This document shows positions 35,501 through 47,500 of a DNA stretch of 64,000 bases, one piece after another (position 1 is the first letter of the stretch; each line of letters opens with the position of its first letter). The position numbers and the translations under genes are program-made. The notes under the pieces were generated by a model, which did not search any database, was not told the DNA's origin, and saw only the letters and a list, made by a program, of their open reading frames with translations. Source of the stretch: Scortum barcoo (taxonomy: Eukaryota; Chordata; Actinopteri; Centrarchiformes; Terapontidae); assembly GCA_023238725.1 (NCBI GenBank), contig CM041536.1, forward strand, positions 15,903,271-15,967,270, given 5' to 3'.

Positions 35501-38500
35501 TCCCTTCTCCATCATGAATGTGTGTGGCTTTTTAGTAGAAGAGCAGAAATGCCTCCTTTTAAAATATAAAAAAGTCTGGCAAGGTTCAAAAGAAGAGGAG
35601 GCCTTTAGGCAAAGTGAGTGATAGTAGAAAGTCCATCCATTTTTCCTTTTGCTTGTTCTGCTTCAGCTGATGCCATCAAAAGCCTGGGAGTGACTGTTGT
35701 CTGATAAGTAGGACACACGTGTGTCATGCTTTGCCAGCTAAAGCTTTGTGTGTGCCAGACGAAACAGTGTGAATGATAGTTCCTCTGTAATTTGTTTTAA
35801 TGTTTTCATGTGGTTATATCTCTGGCTTTAAATAGACTGCTTTGTACTGCAGAAACTGTGCAGAAACTGTGCTTCCCAATCAAAGGTAAAAGCAATGGGC
35901 TAACCTTTTGCAAAACTTGAGCTTGAGCTCCATGAGAGGCTAATTCATGATGCACTGGCCCAGAGGCGAGTACCCTTAAACCAACAATGTAACAATTTTG
36001 AAGTCTATTCATCACCCCCAAGTTTTTATATTCTTTACACAAGTCTATGTGCAAGATGATTCCTGCTGTGAGCTGAACAACTAAAGACTCGCTCCATTGG
36101 CCCCATGATAAGAAGAAGACACCCCCTGGTGCACCTAGTGACAGTGTTAAAAATAGTCACTCGGAGGAGAGACCAAGCACAGTCTACCTGCTGCATTCCT
36201 ACTCCTTTTTCACAATCTCTTTTTCAAAGGTGCAATGAGGCTAGCAGTGCTAAATTGAGCTGGCTCATGCTTTGGACTCATTGCCTTATTAGAACATCGT
36301 TGGAATAGTCCTATATCAGTGTGAACAGTGAACTCATCCTTGTGTTTATTTTGTATTTAGTACAGATTTTGGCGGTTTGAAAGGACAGAGCATGTTTGAT
36401 GTTTCATGACATTTCGACGGCTGTGACGCTTATCCCTCAAGCTTTAATGATTTCCTTACATAAGAGAAAAAGGATCCTTTGTTACTCTTTTAATATATGC
36501 TGTGTCTGTCAGAGGAGAAGTATTAGGACCTTCCCTAGGAGATTCAGCTTTGTTATTGTACTTTCTAGTGTCTTTGCTTTCTATTTATGCCACACCCTCT
36601 CATTGCTTTTTCTACCCGAATATTCTCCCCATTGCACGCTGTCATCAAAGGGAAGTTTGCTGATGCGCCATTTGTCAGATTGGAAAAAGCAGGGGGTGTG
36701 TTTCCTTGTCTTCAGAATGAAGCAATCTGCTTATTACACGTTAGTAGGTCAACATTCTCTATTATCAGAGGGCTGGATTCATGAGGAGTTCTGCTCTGTG
36801 GGGGCTGCTGAAAGCCAAGTATATTAGCCAGCCACAGATTGTGCCAAAGGCGTCTGCTATAAAATCAATACGAAACTTATCGGCTCAAGTATCATCAGCA
36901 GGAAAGCACTAAACAGAGGCTGAGAAATAGTGGCGTAGTCAGTCCACAACCCAAAGGCCATGCTTTCAGTCTACCTATCATAAAATGTAAATTTTAGTAC
37001 CACTCGGATACCCAGTGACTTATAAGAGGGTGTCGGTTTGTACAAATAATACAAACTCAAAGTGCTGAATTGATTTATTAGTGTGGAATGGAAAGGGGAC
37101 CTCTGTTTAGAAGCAGTTTGATAGATGTTTGTGCATTTGAATTTTGCATTTGATTTACAATGTCTTTGTTGAACCACACACCTTTCGTAGCCAATGCTGA
37201 TGGTGAACAAGATTTATTCCCCTTGTCACTTATCCATAATGCATGGTGGAATGTGCCATATGTGTATGTACAATAGGTTATGAATACCAATAAACGTGTA
37301 GTTTCAATAAAAGTACGAAATATTCAGGTATCTTAAAAAGTAAGAGTTTGAATGGAATCTGTGCTGCCCCATGTGAATTGATTCTTTTCCTAAGGCGTTT
37401 CATAAATGCAGAATGTCTTTTGCTGTGAATAAAGTCAACTGGGCAATTCTTGATAAAGCTCAGCAGATCTAGCCTAATGCAGCAGGCCTGTGTGTCAAGA
37501 GCATAATTTCCTGACTGCTGTCATTGTGAAGGTCTGGTAATCCAGCACACAGGCTAATCGTGGGAAGCAGCCTCTCCCACAGCTCTCTGCTTGGGGCTCC
37601 TGCTCTTTACTCATAAAACAGATTTAATTAGACAAAAGGATGATGGCGACTTTCCAAACCTTGTGGCTCTGATGCATGGCTCTGAGACTGAGTGGCTGTG
37701 AGGCAATGACTGGTGCTGGAGGGGAATGTGATGGGATTAGATTTGTTGAGTGAGATGGTTTTTTTTTTTTTTTGCGGTCTCATTTAGAATTAGCAGGTTA
37801 AATTAGTTATTAGATTCAAGGTTGGTGTAGTGTTGGTTTGTTAATGTTTATCTCTACCAATTTATTTGGCATTATTTTGGAATATAATACACAATGCAAA
37901 AGTGCAACCCATTATTCGCATACTTCTTAAATCGCTCTGTCCATCTGTTCTTCACTTGGGTTGAAAAGGTCAGTTACCATGCTGACACTTAGACCTGTGT
38001 GTTACCAGCACCTGGAGAGATGTGGGAACAAGGCAATATTTAGAAGGCAGAATATAGTCGACCAGCAGAAAGACTAAGAAATGCACGGCCACGACTCAGC
38101 CATCTGCTAAAAACTGCTGTTTGATCTTTCTCTATCAGTCTTTCCTGATAGCTCCTTTCAAGTTTGTCCTGTTAGAGAGGCAGAAGTCAAATGGGGAATC
38201 AACCACAGTGTCAGATTTTAATGAGTTATGCAAATGTGGCTTCCTTACAACCAGTGTATTGTTAAGATGTGTTAATTTCAGTGTGCAGTTATCTTCAGTG
38301 GCTGAAAATGACTTTAGGTTACCCAGGTTTTCATAAAGTAAGTGCAATGACACAACTGGTTGATTTAACAATAATGCCAGACATGTTAAGAGTGAGAAAA
38401 TCGATTGTAGGTATGTTTTTTTTTTACACATCCCTCTCTCCAGGTAAAATAATCAGATTTTACATCCAAGGTTCACTTCTCTCCAAAATGGAACAATGAG

Positions 38501-41500
38501 TTGTTAATTTTGTGCTTTTTCATATTGTCATATTGTCACACTTTACGGTCCTCAGAACTTAAGGTGTCTAGCAGTTATATATTGGTATAATTCAATCAAT
38601 CTCCATAGGTACAAAAACAGCATCTGTACAGATGAGCTGCTTCTCACAAAGGCATTGTATTGGGTCTATAAAATTATCAGAAATGTAGGAGTTTGTGATT
38701 ACTAATTTATTACCTGAATATCCTTGGTAGTGATATAATTTTGCTGATTAGCACATGTATGCAACAAGAGCACGTTCCTTGTTAGCTGTGATTACATCCT
38801 GTAAGAATAACAGAGGTGCGAAAGGGGAGGCAGAGGTAGATATCAACTGTCCATATTTATGAAGCACTCATACAGTATAGATATAGATACAATGCAGCAC
38901 AGGGTGGTAAGTTTGTGCAAAGAATTGGCTTTTTCGATTCGAAATCATGATTTTGTGTTTGTCCAACTTCAGAGGGGGACATTCTGTGAGCCTGAGCTTG
39001 CCTGAGATCACTTGAAATTGGTTGGTTGACATGATTATCAGCATAATGCACTATGTTGATGAAGCTTTGTTTGTTACTGTTGGGAACCAATGGGATTATC
39101 ATATTGCTGACTGAACCACAACTAAGTGAACAAAAGCATCTCATTATTAATCAAACTGGGTTCTGCATTTTCAAGGTATCTGTTTTTTTTTAGAAAAGCA
39201 GAATTTTGCATAAATTAATTTATTGGCTTTATTAATCAAGGACAATATATAATATGTTCTTATTAGCTGTAATAAAAAATTTTTTTGCCATGAATATTTC
39301 TCAGTCAGTGAAAGTATTTTGCAGCAATGCAGCTCTTCATGCTTTTCTTGCAGTGTTGGTACACCTCATAGTCTCAGGGCAGAATGTGAGTGTTTATATT
39401 TTCAGATAAGCTCTGTTTGCACTAGATTTATGCTAGCATGCCTTTATTCCAAAAAATGTAATCTCTGTAAAGAAATGGGAAAAACTGAAGTTGATAAACA
39501 ATAATAATAACCCAGTTTTGACCAGTCATATTAAAGTATTCCCTCTAACCTTGTCTTTCTGTTCAGGAGTATGATCACAGAATGTCTTGGCAATGTGATA
39601 TTTTAGGCTTGTTTATAGGAATAACAGCACAGCTGGATTGTAAGGGGAGGCCTAAGCTAAGGTATGACAGAGTGTGGATAACATCACTTGATAAAACTCA
39701 GCACATGAGCCCATGAACCATGTTGTTTATTTACGTCACTGCGTCCTAAACCAACGTGGATGTGATAGAAATGTATATGTTTAGAGAGAGCTGAAGATAT
39801 TTGATAATACTTGTACCGAGTTATAAATTGCTTGAACATTAGAGTGGGAATGTGGCCACAATTAAGATGCGTTAAACGTGTATAGGTTGTAATACTTTAT
39901 CTAGCAAGCAATTAAAACTTAATGATGTTTCACAAACAGGATATGTGTGCGATGTAATCTCCTCCTCTGCCCTGTGTATCAGACCTGCTCTCCTTGGCTC
40001 TGCAGAGGCAGGCGCATTGCTGTGATTTGGTCTACTAGGTTGCTACAGACACACTGCTTTATCTGTTGACAGCTTACGCTTTCCACTCCTCCTTAACTGT
40101 TCATTAATGGAGCTTAGATGTGATAAGAAATGTGTCTTCAGAGGATTAAATGTCAATGTCATAGAATTGCTTGTAAAATGTGATTAGCTCTCTTGCAAGG
40201 TAAGCATTTTTGTTGCTGTCTTACAAGTGTCGTAAGTTTTTTCTGTAATAGCTTAGAGAATGTTAATATTAGGAATCCCTTGCTTGTATTGAAAATGCTT
40301 TTTAATGTTAATATTTGCTTGCTTTGGTTGTTTGAATTCTCCAGCGATGATAGTGTGGGGTGAAGACTGATTTATAATAATTTGAGCTCTATGGTATTAC
40401 TCAGCATAAGAGACTGTGTTGTATTTTACAGTGTTTGTGTCTATAACAAGTAAAAGATGTCTTTCATGGTTAAAAATGTGAAAACCTGTTAATCACAGCT
40501 ACACATGGCAATACCTAATTTTCTTAGCACATATGGCATTACATAGTAAGTTTAATTTAAACTTCATAGTCTTAGTTCATAGTCTAAGACCTCAGTATGC
40601 CCCTAGACACATAATCGGAACATGCTTTTGTTAACAAATTTAAGAACAGGTAATTAAATAGGAGAACTAAGTATTAGTTTGAAATAGTTGCTGCATGTTT
40701 GTTTGTGTCTATTGTCCTCTTAAAAAACTGAAGTAGAATTAGTGGTATTTCATATATTAAAGGCTTGTTTTCAGTAAATCCCTTTGTACAAAGTAGTTCT
40801 GAATAACTGGAGTTAATAACTGTGTTACAATTAAAATTAAAATTGCAGTATAGTCTTAATTATTGTCAGGTTACTTTTCAAGGTTTGCTTTAACTTTACC
40901 AGTCTTTACTAGTGTAACAATCTGTATTTTGACTAAAATGATGCTTCTGTCTCTGAAGTTGAGCTTCAGTCTTTCCACTACCTTAACACTGTTATAACAC
41001 CCACAAATCTGAATGAAACACAAAGTAAAGTCCCTCAGTGAATTTTCCTTGTATAAACCGAATAGTATACATGTTGCTTTTGTTAGATTTGAAAGAAAAC
41101 GCAAATTCAGTCATTGTTTAGTTGTTGGCAGAAAATGACTGCAGGGAGAACTAATCTACCCTTAACAAACACATACCAGAACATTATGGGTAAGACAACA
41201 ATACCAAGATCTAGCATATACTGAAGAGGTTATAGTGGTGGATATAACTTCAGCAGCAAATGGCACTGGCATAAGTGTATCAGCTTAGTAATGGTGAAAA
41301 ATAGCAAGTTACAAAACCCACAGCTATGCTCTTAACCCTCGTGAGTATGACTGTATGGCACTAATTGCTGGTAACCAAGCAGCTAATGAATCAACCACTG
41401 ATGTTGAAGCATGGATAAAGCAGCTAATGCTAATCTCATAACACAAGTATGGCTATAGTGTTGATCACATTAGCTCTAAGTTGACTGTATAACAGCTTAA

Positions 41501-44500
41501 TCCTGGGTTGGTTAGATAAGTTGCATTCACTCAAGTCAGCTATTCCATAATAAACCCTGCTTTTCTTGTCCTTCAGGAATACTTCCCCTTTTGAATTGTG
41601 ATCTGATGACAAATTGGCAAAATGCTTATTTAGCATCAACTGAATATACAGTATAAATGAAAGACCTGAATTGCATATGTTATAAACCACATACACAACA
41701 AAAAAGGTAATTGTTTCTGGGAAGGTTTTTTTATGTTCATCTTGGTATAGTTTATTTCCTAATCATATGTTATTTGTTTATTTGATACAGAAGGAATGGC
41801 TATGTCTGAACTGCCAGACTCAAAGGGCTTTGTTGGGACAGCTGGGACACTCAGGAAAAATGCCCCAGCCTTCACCTGTGTCTGCCAAGCCAGAAAACCA
41901 GGCCACACCTGCAACCAAAAAGGCAGAGCCCAAAAGTGCTCCTACAAAGACAGATCCCACACCTGCGGTCACAAAATTGCATCCCACACCAGCTCCCAAC
42001 AAGGCAGTACCAACAGTTCCAACACCAGAAGCAAAGATGGAACCTATTACATCAGTCAAGAAGGAAACCACAGCCACAGCAGCTTCTGCACAAATTGAGC
42101 TTGAGACCACAGTCATACCTACAAGAGCTAAGGTTGCAGCAGAAAAACAGCCTTTAGTAGCATCCACAGCAGAACCCATAATACCAACTATGGCTCCAGT
42201 GCAACAGACGGTAGTAACACCTAAGGCTGAAATACCACAAACAGATTTCCCCAAGATTGTACCATTGGAAAACAAAGATGAGGCAGTGAAAATGGAATTT
42301 GTTGTGACAGAATTTCCCAAACCTGAAGAGTCTAAACCTGACATTTCAAAGGTCAAAGCTGAGGCAGGTGTAGCTGCAGCTTCTACCCTCCCATTGACTG
42401 AGTCTACAGTTGTACCAACCTCCCCCACTGCTGCAAAAGAAGCTACAGCTGAAGTTGTTCCAAGACCAGAAACAAAGCCAGAATTGCCTGCTCCAGAGAG
42501 TGTTATTAAGGAAGTACAGCCTGTTGATCATATTGAACTAGCAAAGCCATCAAAATCTTTGCAGCAAGTTGGAGTACAACCACAGTCACAAGAACCACAG
42601 GAGTTATTGGAACCAATCAAAGCCGTTCACAGCAAGGAAGTGGATGATAAGTTGTCTGGAAAGATTATTGACGTTACCTCACCTCTAGAGACACAACCCA
42701 TATCTACAAAGACCATCATCATGAAAGTAAGAATGAGTCCTTTTGTTTGACAATAGTTGTTGTAATGTTCAATTTAACATTATAAATTGTACAATAGAAA
42801 ATAATGAGATATTATGGAAAAGAAATCTGCCATTAGTTCTCTTTGGCAATAACCAGTCATTGCAGATGTGGTTTTGGACCTCACAGGATTAAATGGTCCT
42901 GTTTGTTGTTTTCCATCCTAATAACTAACAAACAGCCACATCTGTAGCTCCCCTCAGTCCCTTTTCGTCTTTCAATGCTCTCTACCTTGACAATGCCGAT
43001 GGCAACTCACTCTGATGACGGTCACTTTGCTTTTTTGACTGTCTGCCTCCATCTGCATGTCAATTTTATTTCTTTTCCTTTGGATTTGCTCTTCTTTTAA
43101 ATCTTTAATCAGCTGTAGTCATTGATCTTTTCTTTGTTTGGCCAAAGTAACAGAGACTGGAAAAATCAATATGCTGCTTTACGCAAAAAAAAGAAAAAGA
43201 AAAAGTAAAAAAGAAAGTGTTATGTCAACTGGTCTTCTCAAATTCACAATACCTCATTCTGCAATAGCTAGTGATTCAACAGACATTTATTTGAATTAAA
43301 ATCTTTGAGATTATAGCTTTAAATTCCAGTGTTGTCTTTAAGACATGTAGCCTTCTAATTCATAGCTGTGTTGTCATCTTTTGTCCTCTAACAGTAGGAA
43401 AAATATATATTGAAACTAATAGCATAAAGTTGCCCACTAAGGCTTATTTAAATATTTATGTTGTATTTTTGTAACTATCTTACTGCATTTGTTTTGTGCT
43501 AATGCAACCTTATTTGCTTATAATATTCTAAAAAAAATAGTGATATACTACATATGCCTGTTTTGGAAAGATGTCGTTGGTGGTTACTGTTTAGCTTGAT
43601 TGTGCCTTTTCTGTAATATGTTTACTATCCTTGCTTTACCCTTGACACAGGTAAATGATGCATCTCTCCACTGCAATAGACTAATTAATAACATGCTGCC
43701 GTTACATATAAAAACATAGTAAAATATCAGTTACTATTTGTTCCATAGAGTCTAGTTCTTCATCAAGAAAATAATTATAATATTAATAAATATATGGTTG
43801 TTGTTTTTTGTTTTTTTTTACATTTTTAGGGGCAAGATGGAACCAAAAATGAGCCAATTAAAGAAAGAAAGGCCTCCATACCCAGTGGACAGATTAAACT
43901 GGAAAACATAGCTGTTCCTGCGACAGCTCCTAAACCTAAATCCAAAGCAGGGGAGCATGATGAAGACCAACCCCATATTTTACCAATATCACAGGAATTG
44001 AAAGACGGACTGGTGATCAGTGAAAAAAGTGCAAATATAAACACAGATTCATCCATGCCAGTAAAGGAGGACATTAAAGCTGAAAGAAGACGCCTAAGTT
44101 TCCAAGTAATGGATGAGAGTAGTGGAAGTGAGCTTACACCTTCACCCTCACCTAAAGCCCAAAGGAGAAGGCTCAAGGTGAGCAATCTTTCATCTAGTAG
44201 TGAGGACATCAAAACTGAAAGCGCTGACTCCTCTATGGAAGATGAAGAGTTCATTCGCAAACAGATAATGGGTATGGGGGGTGATGATGAAATGTCTCTT
44301 TCTGAGGATGGGGAAGATAAGAATTTGGCAAATGAGGAAACTGTCAAAGAAGCTGCGCTTGATAATGCTTCAGTGGCAGCCAAAACCTTGTCTGGAAGCA
44401 CAGATAATGAAGACAGCCCAGCCAAGAAAAAAGCCCTCCTGAAAACTGACACTGCAACTTCTCAAGATGCTCCTGAAACAATGCCCAGAACTACTTTTAA

Positions 44501-47500
44501 GAAAGCTATTCCAGTTGTGAGACAGAGACAAAGCACAGATGAAGAAGTAGAGAGTATTACAGAATCCCTGTCAAAAGGATCATCTAGTGTTCAGGCATCT
44601 AGCTTTACTCCAGGATCTTCACCTACGTCAGCCTCATCTTTGGAGGAGGACAGTGATAGCAGCCCTAGTCACAAGAAAGTCAGTGGGGACAAACATCACC
44701 GCAAAGGTAAGCATAGGCAGCCAACTAAGCCTCTACCCACCATTGAAGACTCCTCTGAGGAAGAAAAGATGAGGGAGGAAGAGAAGTCCAGGAAAGACAA
44801 AGATGAACCTCGAGCCCAAGGCCAACCACTGTCTCCAACTAAAGATGCTTCTTCCACAGAGGATCTGAGAGAAGTCACCATAGTGGATGAAACCAATAGA
44901 ACGTCTGGCTCTGAGTACTCTGCCAGTATAGAATCAGAATCAGAGGCTAGACGAGCTGTACAAAGAGGGCGTAAGCCTTCACCGACGGTGATACCATATA
45001 CTTCCTCTGATCCATTTATGGAGAAGGATACTTTGACAAAATCATTAAAGAGTGCTGAAGAGGCATATGAAGAAATTATCCAGAAGACAAAAGCTATTCC
45101 AGGTGAGAGTCCTGATATTGAACCACTCTATGGAGGAATGGCAATAGAGGACTATCTTTATGAATCCTTAGTTGAGGAACCTGAATTTGGGATGAGTGAA
45201 TATCAAGAGGAAAAACCAAACCAGGATACTGGCTCTGAACCTCTGAAAAAACTCAGGTCTCCAGAAGAGGTTTATGAGGAGATGATGCAGAAAAAGAGAG
45301 AACTCATGATGATAGAGCAAGAGTTTCAACAGGCCCAGACTGCAATGGAATCTTCCACAACAGGGACTTCAGTCACTGGGCCTCCCTCAGTTGCTGAGAC
45401 CTGTGTGGTGACCATACCCACGGAGGAGACATCCTTCACTGAACAAACTGATATGCCACTTACAGGCACTGAAATTTCCACTGAAGTGCCAGCAAAGAAA
45501 AAGAAACGGCCAGCTCCACCACGGCCCTCTGAACCCCCTAAGCGCTCTGATGTATCTGTTGTTCCCAGTACTCTCAGTGGATCTATAGGTTTTGTCAGGC
45601 CAATGGTTCATCAGGATCCTGCACTCCGAAAGGCATTGTTTCCCATACCAGACCTTAAGATTACTCAATGTTCATCTGGGGAGGAAGAGGACGACAGCCT
45701 CGCAGACGAATATGGTGTTGGTATTTCTTCTGACATTACACCCAGCGATGACTCTGAGACTAAAGACGATCCATCTATAAGCCCACCTTTGTCTGAAACT
45801 GCTGAGATGGAGCCTATCTGTGTGGTCTGTGAAATTCCAGAGCCAAAACCTATTCCAACTCCAATATCAGCTCCAGAACTAACCACTACACCTTCCCCTA
45901 TATCACCAGTGTCACCTCCAACTTCACCAGCCAGTCCAGATTCCAGTTTGGCTTCTAATGCTACATCTTCATCCTTATTCCAGACTCAAACACCTCTTTC
46001 ATCAGATTCAACTCCACTGTCTACACCAACACCTCCAGCTTCAAGTTGTATCCCAGTCATCTCCAGAGATCTCTCCACTATTGCCTTCCACAATTGCAGC
46101 AGTATCATCTAGTGGGGGCTCAGTTTCAGGCCCAACTCCAACCACAGTTATAGTTACAATACCAGATGTGGTCTCTGATCCATCCAAAGCTCAAACAGCT
46201 GCAGTAATTCAGGTTAAGTCTTCTACATCTGAAGCCCCAACTTCAGCCCAAGTGGAGATGTCTACTCCTGTACCTGTTGTGGTTCAAATGCCAGACTTGG
46301 TTTCATCACCATCTCAGGTGCCTATTGAGGCTCCAGCTGTTATACAGGTCTCAGCATTAAGTCCAGCACCCGTTGTTGTCTCAGCTCAACTTACAGCCCT
46401 TGTTGCAGCTACACCTGTTGCAGTCTCCACTCCAGCTGTCCATGTTGATTCTGCCCCTGTCACTGTGGCTTCATGCACTGGGCCAGTTGTAGTCCAGATG
46501 CCCGACCTTGTTTCAACTACATCTCCAATCTCTGCACAAACCCCACTACCTGCCTTAGCAGTCTCAACAACCACAGCTCAAGCCCAAGCCAAAGTGGTCC
46601 CTGTACAACCAGCCATCCCATCTATGAGCCCAGTGGTAGTTCCAACCCATGTGCCTGCACCAGCTCCAGCATCAACTACTATAGTCAAAAAGAAGGTCCC
46701 ACCCCCTCCACCCCCTCGGTCCACTTCAGTATCATTACCTGAGCCTAACACAGACCTGCCACTTGTAAGGACTGTTCAGCAAGTCACTCCTACAATGATC
46801 ACCACCATAGCAACAGGAACAACACTAGCTAGCCAGCCAATGCAGTCTGTAGTTGTGGATATACAGCCAAGAATGGAAGATATTCAACCGGATAGTGTTG
46901 CTGTGCCCCAGGTAGTGACCCCAACTAGACAAGGGCATGTAGTCATCATAGTGCCTAGTGTGGAAAACATATCTCTGCAAGGAACCCCTCCCCAAGATAT
47001 AGGTAGCACAGAGTCAATACCTTCCACAGCTTCTCTGTCACAAAGTAGTCAAATTACCACCTACCCTGCTTCAGATATACCCAGCACAGATCCAGCTTCA
47101 CTATCCACTAAGGTGCCAGCAGTGCCAGTGGCTTCAATTCCACCACTCCCACCTAAACCTATGGCAGAGGGAAAAGTTGTAGACACAGTAGAAATACCTG
47201 TAGCGGATACACCTCCACCACCTCCTACCACTTTACTAAAGCCAGCTGTTTATCCAAGGCCAGCAGTGTCTACTGTAGTGACGACTACTACAGCAACAGT
47301 AGCACAAGCTTCTGTTGCAACAACTGGCCCAAGTCAAACTGTCAAGCCTCCGCCACCCATACCACCTAAGCCTATATCAATTCCAGCTGGACTGGTTTTC
47401 AGCCACAAGCCGGGGGAGAGTGTCAAGCCACCTCCTCCTCCGGTGGCCCCTAAAGCTGCAACACTGCCCAGGACCAAAGAACCTCCAAATGCTCTGTCAC

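Noticed and set aside
41820..42428. 202-residue minus-strand frame opposite a pclo exon
   Set aside because: Antisense of Pro/Thr/Ala-rich coding sequence; no independent features.
43826..44452. 208-residue minus-strand frame opposite the large pclo exon
   Set aside because: Antisense of Ser/Glu-rich coding sequence, low complexity.
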